The notes: a model not told the origin generated them from the letters alone. Positions 23,185 through 32,331 are shown, counted from the first letter of the stretch. The stretch: 42,059 bases of DNA from Brevundimonas sp. AAP58 (GCF_001295975.1 NZ_LJHU01000128.1:1-42059), one strand, 5' to 3'. A program made the numbers and translations.

Positions 23185-24566
23185 GCCGCATTCTGCTGAT
23201 CGCCCGCCGCGAATTCATGGCCTATGCCCGAACGGTCGGCTTCTGGCTGTCGCTGCTGGCGTTTCCGTTGTTCGCGGTGCTGGGCGGGGCGATTCCGTTG
23301 TTGATGGACAACGCCGATCCGGTCCGTGCCGTCGTGCTGATCGAGGAGGGACCCCAGGCCGCCGGATTGGCGGCGGCGGTCCAGGGCCGCCTGGCCGATG
23401 AGGCGGAACGTTCGGCGGAACGCGCGCGAGAGGCCGCAGAGAAAGCCGCGGAGGCGTCCGGTGCGCCGGCTGGCGCGGCCGAGGGCGCGATCGCCCAGAT
23501 GACTCGCCAACGGATGCGTTTTGTCGATGCGCCGGCCGATCTGTCCGCCGCCGCCCCGGGCGAGGCGCGCGACGCGGTCGTGCGTCGCTATCTGACCGAC
23601 GAGACGCCCAAGGAACAGCGTCTGGACGCCGTGGTGTTTCTCGACCGCACGGCCGAAGGGCCGGCGGCGCGGGTATGGGCCGCGCGCGCCACCGACGACA
23701 CAGTGGAGGATTTTGTGCGCGCCGCCCTGCGCGACGCCAATCGGGACGCCGTTCTGACCCAGGCCGGGATCGATCCGGCTGTCGTCGAGGCAACTGATGC
23801 CTTCCGACCCGAGGTCACACTGTTTTCGCCCCGGGCGTCGGACGGGGGCGAGGTGTCTTTCAAGGATCGGCTGCCGGGCATTATCGGCCTGGCCTTCAGC
23901 TTTCTGCTCTGGTCGCTGATCATCACGGGGGCCTCTATCCTGCTGAACAGCGTGATGGAGGAGAAGTCGAACAAGATTCTGGAGGTGCTGCTGTCCTCCG
24001 CCTCGCCGACAGAGATTCTGACCGGCAAGGTTCTGGGCGTGGCGATGCTGACGGTGTCGGTTTTGCTGGTCTGGGGCGGGATCGGCGCGGCGGGGCTGAT
24101 CACGACCGTGCCCGAGCAGGCGACGAACATCTGGGAGATCCTGACCCGCGATGGGCTGATCTTCTACTTCCTGGCCTACATCGTGGGTGGCTACCTGATG
24201 TACGCGGTGTTGTTCGCCGCCATCGGGGCCTTCTGTGAGACGCCCCGGGACGCCCAGACGCTCATGGGGCCGATCATGATGGTGCTGGTCATCCCCATCC
24301 TGCTGGTCCAGTTCGCCCTGGTGAACCCGGACGCCCCGATGGTGCGGTTCGCGTCCTGGGTGCCCTTCTTCACGCCCTTCCTGATGGCGGCGCGCGCGCC
24401 GTCGGGGCCGCCTCTCATAGAGATCATCGGCACGATGGCCGGGATGTTTGCCGTCGCCCTGCTGATGGTGTGGCTGGCGGGCCGGGCGTTCCGGGCCGGA
24501 GCCCTGTCGGACGTGAAGCTTAGCTGGAAGAGCTTTGGCCAGGCCATCGCGGGCGGTGGGCGCTAA
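23181..24566 (+). CDS. ABC-2 type permease, NatB-like
   Basis: This is the membrane partner of the upstream ATPase. In its 461 residues, a first transmembrane helix (about 20-40) is followed by a large extracytoplasmic domain (about 42-230). A cluster of five or so membrane helices then extends to about 445 (IIGLAFSFLLWSLIITGASIL, then VLGVAMLTVSVLLVWGGIG and others). The ABC-2 signature area is EEKSNKILEVLLSSASPTEILTGK. The extracytoplasmic domain contains an unusual Ala/Glu/Arg-rich, coiled-coil-like stretch (about 64-108). The family includes NatB (COG1668); the exported substrate cannot be read from the sequence. It ends 16 bp before a bidirectional terminator. Confidence 0.88.
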   Translation: MSRILLIARREFMAYARTVGFWLSLLAFPLFAVLGGAIPLLMDNADPVRAVVLIEEGPQAAGLAAAVQGRLADEAERSAERAREAAEKAAEASGAPAGAAEGAIAQMTRQRMRFVDAPADLSAAAPGEARDAVVRRYLTDETPKEQRLDAVVFLDRTAEGPAARVWAARATDDTVEDFVRAALRDANRDAVLTQAGIDPAVVEATDAFRPEVTLFSPRASDGGEVSFKDRLPGIIGLAFSFLLWSLIITGASILLNSVMEEKSNKILEVLLSSASPTEILTGKVLGVAMLTVSVLLVWGGIGAAGLITTVPEQATNIWEILTRDGLIFYFLAYIVGGYLMYAVLFAAIGAFCETPRDAQTLMGPIMMVLVIPILLVQFALVNPDAPMVRFASWVPFFTPFLMAARAPSGPPLIEIIGTMAGMFAVALLMVWLAGRAFRAGALSDVKLSWKSFGQAIAGGGR

Positions 24567-24582
24567 GGGGCAGCAAAAGCAA

Positions 24583-24608
24583 AAAGGCCGCCCGGATGGG
24601 CGGCCTTT
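24583..24608. terminator. Bidirectional terminator between permease gene and rpsU
   Basis: AAAGGCCGCCC (24583-24593) pairs perfectly with GGGCGGCCTTT (24598-24608) around GGAT. A-runs on the left and T-runs on the right give a terminator on each strand: for the ABC operon (+) and for rpsU (-). Confidence 0.88.
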
Positions 24609-24631
24609 GATCTTTCAGACGGCTTCGGTGA

Positions 24632-24877
24632 TCAGCCGCGCGGTGCGCGGGGCTTCGGAGCCGGCAGCAGACCTTCGCGCTGGGCGCGCTTGCGGGCCAG
24701 CTTGCGGGCGCGGCGGACGGCCTCGGCCTTCTGGCGGGCGCGCTTTTCCGAGGGCTTCTCGTAGTGCACGTGGCGCTTCATCTCGCGGAAGCTGCCTTCG
24801 CGCTGCATCTTCTTCTTCAGGGCCTTGAGCGCCTGATCGACATTGTTGTCGCGAACGAAAATCTGAACCAGGTTCAA
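24632..24877 (-). CDS. rpsU: 30S ribosomal protein S21
   Basis: S21 is a small basic protein of the 30S platform that aids mRNA binding near the anti-Shine-Dalgarno. The core [20 protein letters not shown] leads into [20 protein letters not shown] and an Arg/Lys/Ala-rich tail ending APKPRAPRG, as in other Caulobacterales. There is no ATG in a suitable place. TTG at 24877-24875 gives 81 residues but lies only 2 nt after AGGAG. CTG at 24871-24869 is 8 nt from AGGAG and would give a 79-residue protein starting (M)VQIFVRDNN, closer to the family start. I report the TTG because it is the commoner initiation codon. A leader hairpin lies just upstream. Confidence 0.93.
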   Translation of the reverse strand: MNLVQIFVRDNNVDQALKALKKKMQREGSFREMKRHVHYEKPSEKRARQKAEAVRRARKLARKRAQREGLLPAPKPRAPRG

Positions 24878-24888
24878 CTCTCCTTTGG

Positions 24889-24920
24889 CTGCCCGCCGCG
24901 TCCTTACGAGAGGCGGGCAG
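24889..24920 (-). promoter_or_regulatory. rpsU leader hairpin with AT-rich -10-like box upstream
   Basis: On the minus strand CTGCCCGCC (24920-24912) pairs with GGCGGGCAG (24897-24889), a perfect 9-bp stem with a 14-nt loop. It ends 3 nt before CAAAGGAG, the S21 Shine-Dalgarno. Just upstream is TTTTATTTGT (24930-24921), the most AT-rich stretch of the region and a plausible -10. The stem would then lie at the very 5' end of the mRNA, where it could control translation. The role is inference. Confidence 0.45.
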
Positions 24921-25073
24921 ACAAATAAAATCCGATCCCGCGGGCGACAGCCCGGCGAGCGAAGCCCGGTCGATACACCAAGCCCCCCGGAGTGTCCAGC
25001 GGGCCCGCCGCCATTCGTCGCGGTCCCCATCGCCGTCTCGCGCGTTCAGCCGGGCGACGCTAAGGATAGGCTC

Positions 25074-25733
25074 ATGACCGACGTCCCCCCTCTGTCGAAC
25101 GCCGAGCCTGACTGGGCCGACGCCACGGAACAGGCGGTACTGGATGCCGCCATCCGCCTGGCTCCGACCCTGGGCTGGAACGGGCGGATGGTGCGCGAGG
25201 CCTGCGCCGCCGAGGGCCTGTCGGAAGGCGATCAGGAGCTGCTGTTCCCGAATGGGCCGCGCGACCTGGCCGCCCTGCTGTCGCGGCGACATGATTCGCG
25301 GGCGCTGGAGGCGCTTGGGTCCGCCGAGGGCCTGAAGATCCGCGACCGCATCGCCAGAGCGGTGTCTGCCCGGATGGAGGCGGGCGCCGACGACCTGGAG
25401 GCCACCCGCAAGTGCGCGGGCTTTCTGGCGCTCCCGACCAATACCGACCTCGGCCTTACACTGGCATGGGAGAGCGCGGATCACCTGTGGCGCTGGGCGG
25501 GCGATACGGCGACGGACTGGAACCACTATTCCAAGCGCACCATTCTGTCGGGGATCCTGATCCCGGCATTGACCCTGCGCTGGTTCGAGGGGCGTGAGGC
25601 TGCGGAAGCCTTCGTGGCGCGCCGCATCGAAAACGTCATGGCCTTCGAGAAGTGGAAGGCCGGCAAGGACTTCGACGCCCCGGTCAGGAAGGCGACCGAG
25701 TTCCTAACGAAACTTCGTTACGGCACGCCCTGA
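25074..25733 (+). CDS. coq9: COQ9-family ubiquinone biosynthesis protein
   Basis: COQ9 has a TetR-like fold, binds isoprenoid lipids and supports COQ7-type hydroxylation in ubiquinone synthesis. From ATG 25074 the protein has 219 residues, with AAGGATAGG as Shine-Dalgarno. The N-terminal helical part (AVLDAAIRLAPTLGWNGRMVREAC) is TetR-like. The conserved C-terminal part includes LAWESADHLWRWAGDTATDWNHYSKR split across about 137-162, and the RTILSGIL segment typical of alphaproteobacterial and mitochondrial COQ9. The gene is divergent from rpsU and followed after 4 bp by the SRAP gene, so the two are probably co-transcribed. An upstream in-frame extension to 24885 is rejected. Confidence 0.92.
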   Translation: MTDVPPLSNAEPDWADATEQAVLDAAIRLAPTLGWNGRMVREACAAEGLSEGDQELLFPNGPRDLAALLSRRHDSRALEALGSAEGLKIRDRIARAVSARMEAGADDLEATRKCAGFLALPTNTDLGLTLAWESADHLWRWAGDTATDWNHYSKRTILSGILIPALTLRWFEGREAAEAFVARRIENVMAFEKWKAGKDFDAPVRKATEFLTKLRYGTP

Positions 25734-25737
25734 TCCC

Positions 25738-26343
25738 GTGTGCGCTTCCTATCAGGCCAAGCTGAACATCACCCAGCTGGTGGACTGGTTCGAGCGCGCC
25801 GGCGCGCCGCTCGATTTTCCGGGCGGCCTGCCTAACCTGGAGCCGCAGGACGAGGTGCGGCCGACCGATAGCGCGCCGGTGGTGGTCGGGACGGGCGGCG
25901 TGACCCAGCTGACGACGCAGCGCTTCGGATTCCCTCCGCTCAAGCCGAAGGCCGGGCCGATCATCAACCTGCGCGCCGAGGGTCGGACCTTTCTGAACCG
26001 GGATCGTACCGGCCGCTGCCTGGTCCCGGTCAGCGGCTTCTACGAGTTCACCGGCTCGACCTATCCCAAGACGCGCTGGATGTTTCGTGACGCCGAGGCG
26101 CCCTTCCTGGCGCTGGCCGCCGTCTGGCGCGCGGGGGAGGGTGACGCCTTCTCGCTGCTGACCACCGAGCCGGGGCCAGACGTCGCGCCCTATCACACGC
26201 GCGGGGTGATCCCGGTTGCGGTGGAGCGCTGGGCGGATTGGCTGTTCGCGGAAGCGTTTCCCGCCGACGTCTTCGCGCCGCCGCCCGCCGGGCGTCTGGT
26301 GGTCGAGGCGGCGCCGAGGCCGGCGAAGCCTACAGCGGCCTGA
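25738..26343 (+). CDS. SRAP-domain protein, YedK/HMCES family
   Basis: SRAP proteins form a stable thiazolidine crosslink with abasic sites in single-stranded DNA through the cysteine at position 2. The GTG at 25738 is followed directly by TGC, so the mature protein would start with Cys2 (MCASYQ), as required. The abasic-site pocket motifs are seen as INLRAEG (about 76-82), SGFYEF (about 99-104) and PYHTRGVIP (about 151-159) with the conserved His. Length (201) is close to the usual 200-230. It begins 4 bp after coq9. Its end overlaps the purK gene on the opposite strand by 14 bp. The non-ATG start is set firmly by the Cys2 requirement. Confidence 0.92.
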   Translation: MCASYQAKLNITQLVDWFERAGAPLDFPGGLPNLEPQDEVRPTDSAPVVVGTGGVTQLTTQRFGFPPLKPKAGPIINLRAEGRTFLNRDRTGRCLVPVSGFYEFTGSTYPKTRWMFRDAEAPFLALAAVWRAGEGDAFSLLTTEPGPDVAPYHTRGVIPVAVERWADWLFAEAFPADVFAPPPAGRLVVEAAPRPAKPTAA

Positions 26344-27415
26344 CCTTGTTCACATGGGCCATCTTGCGGCCGGGGCGGGCTTCCGCCTTGCCGTAGAGGT
26401 GCAGCCGGGCGTCGGCCTTGCCGGCCAGTTTCCGCCACTGCTCGACCTCGTCGCCGAGCAGGTTGTGCATCTCGACGCGGGCGTGGGGCGTGGTCGGACC
26501 CAGCGGCCAGCCGGCGACCGCCCGGATGTGCTGTTCGAACTGGTCGCAAACGCAGCCGTCCTGGGTCCAGTGGCCGGTGTTGTGGACGCGCGGCGCGATC
26601 TCGTTGACCAGCAGCTTGCCGTTCCCGAGGTCGAACAGTTCGATACCGATGACGCCGACATAGTCCAGACCATCGAGCACGGCGCGCGCGATGGCGCGGG
26701 CCCGTCGCTCGGTCTTCGCATCGACCTCAGCAGGGGCAAGAGTGGTGCGGAGCACGCCACCTGCATGCGTATTTTCGCCCAGCGGATAGACGGCCGTCGC
26801 GTCGTCGCGGCCTCGCGCGGCGATGATCGACAGCTCGCGCGTGAAGTCGGCGCGCGCCTCCAGAATGGCGGGTCGGCCGCCGATGGCCTCGAAAGCCTTG
26901 GCCGCGTCCTTGGGCGACTTGATCCAGACCTGCCCTTTGCCGTCGTAGCCTTCGCGGCGGGTCTTGAGCAGGGCGGGGCAGCCCAGCGTCTCAATGGCGG
27001 CTGTCAGGTCCTCCAGCGTCGACACGGGAACGAAATCGACGGTCGTCGCGCCCACGCCATTCAAAAAGGTCTTCTCGTCCACCCGGTCCTGCGCCACGGC
27101 CAGGGCCACCGGCCCCGGGGCGACGCGGGCACCCGCCTCGGCCAGCCGTTCCATGGAGCTGGCGGGCACGTTCTCGAACTCGAAGGTGACGACGTCGCAG
27201 ACGCGGCCGAAGACGTTCAGCGCCACCGGATCGTCATAGGCGGCGACGATCTGGCCGCGCGAGACCCGCCCGGCGGGGCTGTTGTCTTCGGGGTCCAGGA
27301 TCACGACGTCGAAACCGAGCCGCGAGGCGGCCTGCGACAGCATGCGACCCAGCTGGCCGCCGCCGAGGATGCCGATGGTCGAACCCGGCGCGAGAGGCGC
27401 GTCGCTTCCGCTCAC
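26330..27415 (-). CDS. purK: 5-(carboxyamino)imidazole ribonucleotide synthase
   Basis: PurK carboxylates AIR to N5-CAIR with ATP and bicarbonate in purine synthesis. The 361-residue ATP-grasp protein starts with GTG at 27415. It has the N-terminal loop [12 protein letters not shown] (about 14-25), the ATP-grasp loop [11 protein letters not shown] (about 152-162), and the metal/ATP-binding region [14 protein letters not shown] (about 270-283). The start directly abuts the purE stop (TGAGTG), indicating translational coupling. The C-terminus ends HVNKVRPL. Confidence 0.96.
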   Translation of the reverse strand: MSGSDAPLAPGSTIGILGGGQLGRMLSQAASRLGFDVVILDPEDNSPAGRVSRGQIVAAYDDPVALNVFGRVCDVVTFEFENVPASSMERLAEAGARVAPGPVALAVAQDRVDEKTFLNGVGATTVDFVPVSTLEDLTAAIETLGCPALLKTRREGYDGKGQVWIKSPKDAAKAFEAIGGRPAILEARADFTRELSIIAARGRDDATAVYPLGENTHAGGVLRTTLAPAEVDAKTERRARAIARAVLDGLDYVGVIGIELFDLGNGKLLVNEIAPRVHNTGHWTQDGCVCDQFEQHIRAVAGWPLGPTTPHARVEMHNLLGDEVEQWRKLAGKADARLHLYGKAEARPGRKMAHVNKVRPL

Positions 27416-27907
27416 TCAGTCCTCGACCGTTTCGTGGACCGCTTCCGTCTGGGCCTCGCGGAAGGCGTCCAGCCGTCCCGCCAGCACCGGATCGCCCAGC
27501 GCCAGGATCTGGGCCGCCAGAATGCCCGCGTTCTTCGCCCCCGCCTCGCCGATGGCCAGGGTCGCGACCGGCACGCCGCCGGGCATCTGGACAATCGACA
27601 GCAGGGAATCGAGGCCCTTCAGCGCCTTGGACTGCACCGGCACGCCGAGCACCGGCAGGGACGTCATCGACGCCGCCATGCCCGGCAGATGCGCTGCTCC
27701 GCCCGCGCCCGCGATGATCACCTTGAAGCCCGCGCCCCGCGCGGCCGAGGCGAACTCCCAGAGGCGCTTGGGCGTCCGGTGCGCCGACACCACCCGGGCA
27801 TCCCAGGCGACGCCCAGCCGGTCCAGGGTCTCGGCGGCGTGCTTCATCGTCGGCCAGTCAGAACGACTGCCCATGATGATCGCGACGGGCGGGGTCTCGG
27901 TCGCCAT
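27416..27907 (-). CDS. purE: N5-carboxyaminoimidazole ribonucleotide mutase
   Basis: PurE class I converts N5-CAIR to CAIR, the step after PurK. From ATG 27907 the protein has 163 residues. Diagnostic segments are [12 protein letters not shown] (about 10-21), [11 protein letters not shown] (about 39-49) and [12 protein letters not shown] (about 66-77). It is the first gene of purEK on the minus strand. The open frame upstream to 28303 is antisense to the GGDEF gene and not coding. The 129 bp between the divergent starts should hold both promoters; no clear element was seen there. Confidence 0.97.
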   Translation of the reverse strand: MATETPPVAIIMGSRSDWPTMKHAAETLDRLGVAWDARVVSAHRTPKRLWEFASAARGAGFKVIIAGAGGAAHLPGMAASMTSLPVLGVPVQSKALKGLDSLLSIVQMPGGVPVATLAIGEAGAKNAGILAAQILALGDPVLAGRLDAFREAQTEAVHETVED

Positions 27908-28036
27908 GCGGTCAAGGCTCCTCGCAGGAAAGCGGCCGGTTACAGCACGCGCGTTGCGCCCGCAACCAAGGGCGTTAGCCTGTCCTTGCGCGGCCGTTCC
28001 TTGAGTCGCGCCCCTGTGCCGTCTTGGAGCCCGACC

Positions 28037-28612
28037 GTGACCGACGCGGCCGACATCGACGCCCTCGCCGATCCGCATGCCGAGATCGCCCGCCTGCGCG
28101 CCGAGGTCGAGGCCCTGCGCGCCCGCGCAGAGGCTGCGGAGGCGGCGGCCGAACACGATGTCCTTACGCCGGTGCTGAACCGTCGGGGGTTCGTCGCCGC
28201 CCTGACGCGGACCATGGCCTACTGCACGCGCTACAAGGTTCCGGCGGCGCTGCTCTATCTCGATCTCGACGGCTTCAAGGGCGTCAACGACAGCCTGGGT
28301 CACGCGGCGGGCGACGCGGCCCTGGTGCGGGTGGCGGAGATCCTGCTCGAGAACGTGCGCGCCACCGACGCCGTCGGACGACTGGGCGGCGACGAGTTCG
28401 CCGTCGTGCTGCTGAACGCCGGGCTGGAAGAGGGGCGCGAAAAGGCCGCCGCGCTGAAGGCCGCGCTTGAATCGACCGAGTTCACCTGGGAAGGCCAGTC
28501 CGCGCGCCTGGACGGTTCATTCGGCGTGCGCGCCTTCGCCGGCCACACCGATGTCGAGGCCTGGCTGGCCGAGGCCGACGCGGCCATGTGGGTGCGAAAG
28601 CGCGGTCGCTAG
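28037..28612 (+). CDS. Small GGDEF diguanylate cyclase
   Basis: GGDEF enzymes make cyclic di-GMP from two GTP. GTG 28037, with GGAG at 28026-28029, gives 191 residues. A charged coiled-coil-like segment (about 12-40, [20 protein letters not shown]) precedes a complete GGDEF domain (about 42-190). The metal and substrate segment is [15 protein letters not shown], and the active site is GGDEF in full. The RxxD inhibitory site (RATD) is present five residues before it, so product inhibition is likely. No transmembrane or sensory domain is present; the coiled coil probably serves dimerisation. The stop shares a CTAG with that of the cfa gene on the other strand. A longer open frame from 26216 is only antisense to purEK. 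Confidence 0.92.
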   Translation: MTDAADIDALADPHAEIARLRAEVEALRARAEAAEAAAEHDVLTPVLNRRGFVAALTRTMAYCTRYKVPAALLYLDLDGFKGVNDSLGHAAGDAALVRVAEILLENVRATDAVGRLGGDEFAVVLLNAGLEEGREKAAALKAALESTEFTWEGQSARLDGSFGVRAFAGHTDVEAWLAEADAAMWVRKRGR

Positions 28613-29832
28613 GCGCGGGTCAGGGCCAGCTGAATCACATCGGTCCGCCGCGAGCGGAATCCCGCCTCGCAGTAGGCCAGGTAGAAGCGCCACAGCCGCC
28701 GGAACCGCTCATCGAAGCCCCCCATCTTGCGGATGTCGGCCCAGGCCGCCTGGAACCTCTGGTCCCAGCGCGACAGGGTGTCGGCGTAGTCGATGCCGAA
28801 GCGCTCGACCGCGTCCCAGCTCAGACCCGCCGCCTCGACCACGGGCTGAAGCCGCGACTCGGACGGCAGCATCCCGCCGGGGAAGATGTATTTCTGGATG
28901 AAGTCGACGCGGGCGTTGTACTCGTCGAACAGCTCGTCCTGGATGGTGATGATCTGCAGGCCCGCGCGCCCGCCGGGGACCAGCACGCGGCGCACCTTGT
29001 CGAAATAGGCGCCCCAGTATTCCTTGCCGACGGCCTCGAACATCTCGATCGATGCGACGCGGTCGAAGGTGCCTTCGACGTCGCGATAGTCGATCAGGCG
29101 GATGTCGGTCCGCTCCGACAGGCCGGCGTTGAACAGGCGCTGGCGGGCGAAGTCGTGTTGCTCCCGGCTAATCGTGACGCCGGTGACATGGGCGCCGACC
29201 TCCTTGGCCGCATACTCGGCGAAGCCACCCCAGCCGCAGCCGATCTCCAGCACCCGCATGCCGGGCTTCAGGTCCATGGCGCGGGCCAGATCGGCGTATT
29301 TGCGCGTCTGGGCGGCCTCCAGGGGTTCGGACGGGCTGTCGAACCGGGCCGAGGAGTAGGTCATCGTCCGGTCCAGCCACGCCTCGTAGAAGGCGTTGCC
29401 GAGGTCGTAGTGGGCGTGGATGTTCTTCTTCGACCCTGTCCGGCTGTTGCGGTTCAGACGGTGCGAGATCCAGTTTGCCGCCAGCATGATGGCGTTGCCG
29501 TCGAACAGGCGGCGGATGTGGTCGTAGTTGGAGGCTAGAACCTCCAGCAGCACGGCCAGATGCGGGCTGTCCCATTCGCCCGCGACATAGCCTTCGGCAT
29601 AGCCGATATCGCCGTTGGCCAAGACGCGGCGGGCGAAGCGGTAGTCGATCACCTGCATGACGGCGGCGGGACCAGGCGTGGCACCCTCCAGCCGGTGGAC
29701 CTCGCCGTTCGGCAGAGTCAACGTCAGCGAGCCATAGGTCCAGTTCGCCGACAGCAAGCGCACGAGCATGCCGAAAACGCGCGGCGTCTTGTTGGCGACG
29801 GGGATGGAGTGGTCTGCTGTGGATGCGGTCAT
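28609..29832 (-). CDS. cfa: Cyclopropane-fatty-acyl-phospholipid synthase
   Basis: Cfa transfers a methylene from S-adenosylmethionine to unsaturated acyl chains of membrane phospholipids. From ATG 29832 the protein has 407 residues. The N-terminal domain (about 1-130) is lipid-interacting. The methyltransferase core shows [14 protein letters not shown] (about 142-155), the SAM loop [16 protein letters not shown] (about 194-209) and [12 protein letters not shown] (about 262-273). The Cys and Glu positions of the Cfa family look preserved around [10 protein letters not shown]. An in-frame TTG at 29868 would overlap the photolyase stop and remains possible; no strong Shine-Dalgarno supports either. 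It lies 32 bp downstream of the photolyase gene, probably in the same operon. Confidence 0.94.
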   Translation of the reverse strand: MTASTADHSIPVANKTPRVFGMLVRLLSANWTYGSLTLTLPNGEVHRLEGATPGPAAVMQVIDYRFARRVLANGDIGYAEGYVAGEWDSPHLAVLLEVLASNYDHIRRLFDGNAIMLAANWISHRLNRNSRTGSKKNIHAHYDLGNAFYEAWLDRTMTYSSARFDSPSEPLEAAQTRKYADLARAMDLKPGMRVLEIGCGWGGFAEYAAKEVGAHVTGVTISREQHDFARQRLFNAGLSERTDIRLIDYRDVEGTFDRVASIEMFEAVGKEYWGAYFDKVRRVLVPGGRAGLQIITIQDELFDEYNARVDFIQKYIFPGGMLPSESRLQPVVEAAGLSWDAVERFGIDYADTLSRWDQRFQAAWADIRKMGGFDERFRRLWRFYLAYCEAGFRSRRTDVIQLALTRA

Positions 29833-29864
29833 GATGGCCAAGCTGTGTTCCCGAACAGCTACGG

Positions 29865-31328
29865 TCAATCCTCCGGCATGGCTTCACCGCCGCCGGTGAC
29901 GACCTTCAGGGCTGCCAGCGCCCGTGCGCGCGCCTCCGCATGGTCCACCAACGGCCGGGGATAGGTGCGACCCAGCGTCACGTCGGCCGCGCGCAGGATC
30001 TCCGGCGGGGCCGTCCAAGGCGAGTGGACGAAGGCCGGAGACAACCGCTTCAGCTCTGGCACCCAGCGCTTCACATAGGCCCCATCCGGATCGAACTTCT
30101 GGCCCTGGGTCACCGGATTGAAGATGCGGAAATAGGGGGAGGCGTCGGCCCCCGAGCCCGCGACCCACTGCCAGTTCTGGGCGTTCTGGGCCAGGTCGGC
30201 GTCCATCAGACAGTCCCAGAACCAGGCCTCGCCCTTCCGCCAGTCGATCAGCAGATGCTTGATGAGGAAGGAGGCCACGATCATCCGCACACGATTGTGC
30301 ATGAAGCCCGTGGTCCAAAGCTCGCGCATGCCCGCGTCGACGATGGGGTAGCCGGTCCGACCCTTCGTCCAAGCCTCGAACTGGGCCGCATCGTTGATCC
30401 ACGGCATCCGGTCGTATTCCGGCCGGAAGGCGTCCGTTGGCAGGGTCGGGAAGTGCTGCAGCAGATGCGCCGAGAAATCACGCCAGATCAGTTCGTTCGT
30501 GAACTTGTCCGCCTGACTCTCTGAAATCCCGTTGGAACCCGCCGCGTCGTAGGCGGCCGTCCAGGCGCGCCACGGGCTGATCTCGCCGAAATGCAGATGG
30601 GGCGACAGGCGGCTGGTGCCCGGTCGGTCGGGCCGGTCGCGGTCGTCGGCATAGGTCTTGAGCCCGGTCTTGAGGAAGTCGGACAGGGCCTTGGCAGCCC
30701 CCACCTCTCCCGGCTCGCCCAGAAAGCCCGTCGACCAGTCCGGCCGGGTCGGGTGCAGGTCCCAGGCGTCGATGTCGTCGCTCTCGACCTCCGGCGCGCC
30801 GGACAGGTCCGGTGGCCCGAGTGTGTGGGCCGGGGCCACCGCCTGCGCCCTCAGCGCCTTCATGAACGGTGTATAGACCTTGTACGGCCCGCCCGAGCCG
30901 TTCAGCACCGTGCCGGGCGTGGTCAGCAGGGTCCCGTTGAACCCCTTCACCTCGACCCCGTCGGCCTTCAGAGCGTGGGCGATGTCCTTGTCGCGCGCCC
31001 AGCCGTCGGGCTCGAACAAGCGGTTCATCATCACGCAGGTCGCGCCGCTCTGGTCGATCAGGCGGCGCAGCTCGGCTTCCGAATCACCCCGTCTCAGCAC
31101 CAGACGGCCGCCGCGCTCGGCGATGGAGGCCGCCAGCGCCCGCAGAGACTTGTCCAGCCACCAGCGGCTGGCCCCGCCGATTTGGCGCGTCGCCGGGCCG
31201 TCGTCCAGGATGTAGACCGGCAGGATCGGCCGTCCCGTGGCGTGGGCCGCCTGCAGCGCCGGATTGTCGGCCAGCCTCAGATCGCGTCGGAACCACAGGA
31301 TGACGGGCGGCTCGCAGTCTGTGGTCAC
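29865..31328 (-). CDS. phrB: Deoxyribodipyrimidine photolyase
   Basis: CPD photolyase repairs UV-induced pyrimidine dimers using light and reduced FAD. GTG 31328 gives 487 residues starting VTTDCEPPVILWFRRDLRL, the usual N-terminal pattern. The antenna-binding alpha/beta domain spans about 8-135. The FAD-binding helical domain contains TSRLSPHLHFGEISP (about 248-262), the region GFMHNRVRMIVASFL (about 357-371) and DADLAQNAQNWQWVAGSGAD (about 392-411). These are class I CPD photolyase features; a cryptochrome cannot be excluded by motifs alone. Upstream in-frame codons to 31400 lack similarity. It is divergent from kdsA with 118 bp between starts and probably co-transcribed with cfa. Confidence 0.94.
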   Translation of the reverse strand: MTTDCEPPVILWFRRDLRLADNPALQAAHATGRPILPVYILDDGPATRQIGGASRWWLDKSLRALAASIAERGGRLVLRRGDSEAELRRLIDQSGATCVMMNRLFEPDGWARDKDIAHALKADGVEVKGFNGTLLTTPGTVLNGSGGPYKVYTPFMKALRAQAVAPAHTLGPPDLSGAPEVESDDIDAWDLHPTRPDWSTGFLGEPGEVGAAKALSDFLKTGLKTYADDRDRPDRPGTSRLSPHLHFGEISPWRAWTAAYDAAGSNGISESQADKFTNELIWRDFSAHLLQHFPTLPTDAFRPEYDRMPWINDAAQFEAWTKGRTGYPIVDAGMRELWTTGFMHNRVRMIVASFLIKHLLIDWRKGEAWFWDCLMDADLAQNAQNWQWVAGSGADASPYFRIFNPVTQGQKFDPDGAYVKRWVPELKRLSPAFVHSPWTAPPEILRAADVTLGRTYPRPLVDHAEARARALAALKVVTGGGEAMPED

Positions 31329-31360
31329 GCCTTCCGGCTCCGTGTTAGGTTGCGAAATCC

Positions 31361-31384
31361 GGCGGTCGGGACCACCTGACCGCC
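31361..31384. promoter_or_regulatory. Inverted repeat between phrB and kdsA
   Basis: GGCGGTC (31361-31367) and GACCGCC (31378-31384) form a perfect 7-bp inverted repeat with a 10-bp centre in the 118-bp divergent region. It could be an operator for either gene or an mRNA hairpin in the kdsA leader. No known binding motif was recognised. Confidence 0.35.
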
Positions 31385-31446
31385 CCATAGGCTGGGCCAA
31401 TCCAACGCGCCAGCCGCCAAACCGTCGCTAGTCGAAAGCCCCGCCC

Positions 31447-32313
31447 GTGACCGCTCCCAACTCCGTCATCACCCTGTCCGGCAACGGCATCACCACGCCC
31501 GTCGTCATCGGCGGCGGTGCCCGCATCGCCTTCATCGCCGGTCCGTGCCAGCTGGAAAGCCGCCAGCACGCCCTGGAAATGGCCCATGCGCTCAAGGAGA
31601 TCGGCCAGCGGCTGAACGTCGGGATCATCTACAAGACCAGCTTCGACAAGGCGAACCGCACCTCGGCCACCGCCGCGCGCGGCATCGGCCTGGAGGGCGC
31701 CCTGCCGATCTTCGCCGAGATCCGTGAGGTCACCGGTCTGCCGGTCCTGACAGACGTCCACAACGAGGAACAGTGCGGGATCGCGGCCCAGGCCGTCGAC
31801 GTGCTGCAGATCCCGGCCTTCCTCAGCCGCCAGACCGACCTGCTGCTGGCCGCGGCCGCGACCGGCAAGGCCATCAACATCAAGAAGGGCCAGTTCCTGG
31901 CCCCCTGGGACATGAAGAACGTCATCGCCAAGGTCACGGGCGCGGGCAATCCCAATGTCATGGCCTGCGAGCGGGGAGCCAGCTTCGGCTACAACACCCT
32001 GGTGTCGGACATGCGGGCCCTGCCGGTGCTGCGCGACATCGGCTGTCCGGTCGTGTTCGACGCGACCCACAGCGTCCAGCAGCCGGGCGGGCAGGGGACG
32101 TCGTCGGGCGGCCAGCGCGAGTTCGTGCCGGTGCTGGCCCGCGCCGCCGTCGCCGTGGGCGTCGACGCCGTCTTCATGGAGACCCACCAGGACCCCGACC
32201 ACGCCCCGTCCGACGGTCCGAACATGGTGCCCCTGTCGGAGTTCGAGGCCCTCGCCGCCGACCTGATCGCCTACGACGATCTGTCCAAGGCCCGGATGGC
32301 GAAGGCGGCGTGA
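31447..32313 (+). CDS. kdsA: 3-deoxy-D-manno-octulosonate 8-phosphate synthase
   Basis: KdsA condenses phosphoenolpyruvate with arabinose 5-phosphate to Kdo-8-phosphate for lipopolysaccharide. The 288-residue protein starts with GTG. Key segments are [10 protein letters not shown] (about 30-39), [11 protein letters not shown] (about 60-70), [21 protein letters not shown] and [17 protein letters not shown]. The Cys in GPC occupies the place of the metal-binding cysteine of the metal-dependent KdsA class (Asn in the E. coli enzyme), with His, Glu and Asp ligands also visible. So this is predicted to be metal-dependent. It is the first gene of a kdsA-hldE-hldD-DUF3089 group; hldE starts 18 bp downstream. 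Confidence 0.97.
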   Translation: MTAPNSVITLSGNGITTPVVIGGGARIAFIAGPCQLESRQHALEMAHALKEIGQRLNVGIIYKTSFDKANRTSATAARGIGLEGALPIFAEIREVTGLPVLTDVHNEEQCGIAAQAVDVLQIPAFLSRQTDLLLAAAATGKAINIKKGQFLAPWDMKNVIAKVTGAGNPNVMACERGASFGYNTLVSDMRALPVLRDIGCPVVFDATHSVQQPGGQGTSSGGQREFVPVLARAAVAVGVDAVFMETHQDPDHAPSDGPNMVPLSEFEALAADLIAYDDLSKARMAKAA

Positions 32314-32331
32314 ATCCGATAGGCGGTGGGC

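Noticed and set aside
26216..28036. Long in-frame extension upstream of the GGDEF gene
   Set aside because: It is antisense to purK and purE. The GGDEF protein has a proper GTG with GGAG at 28037.
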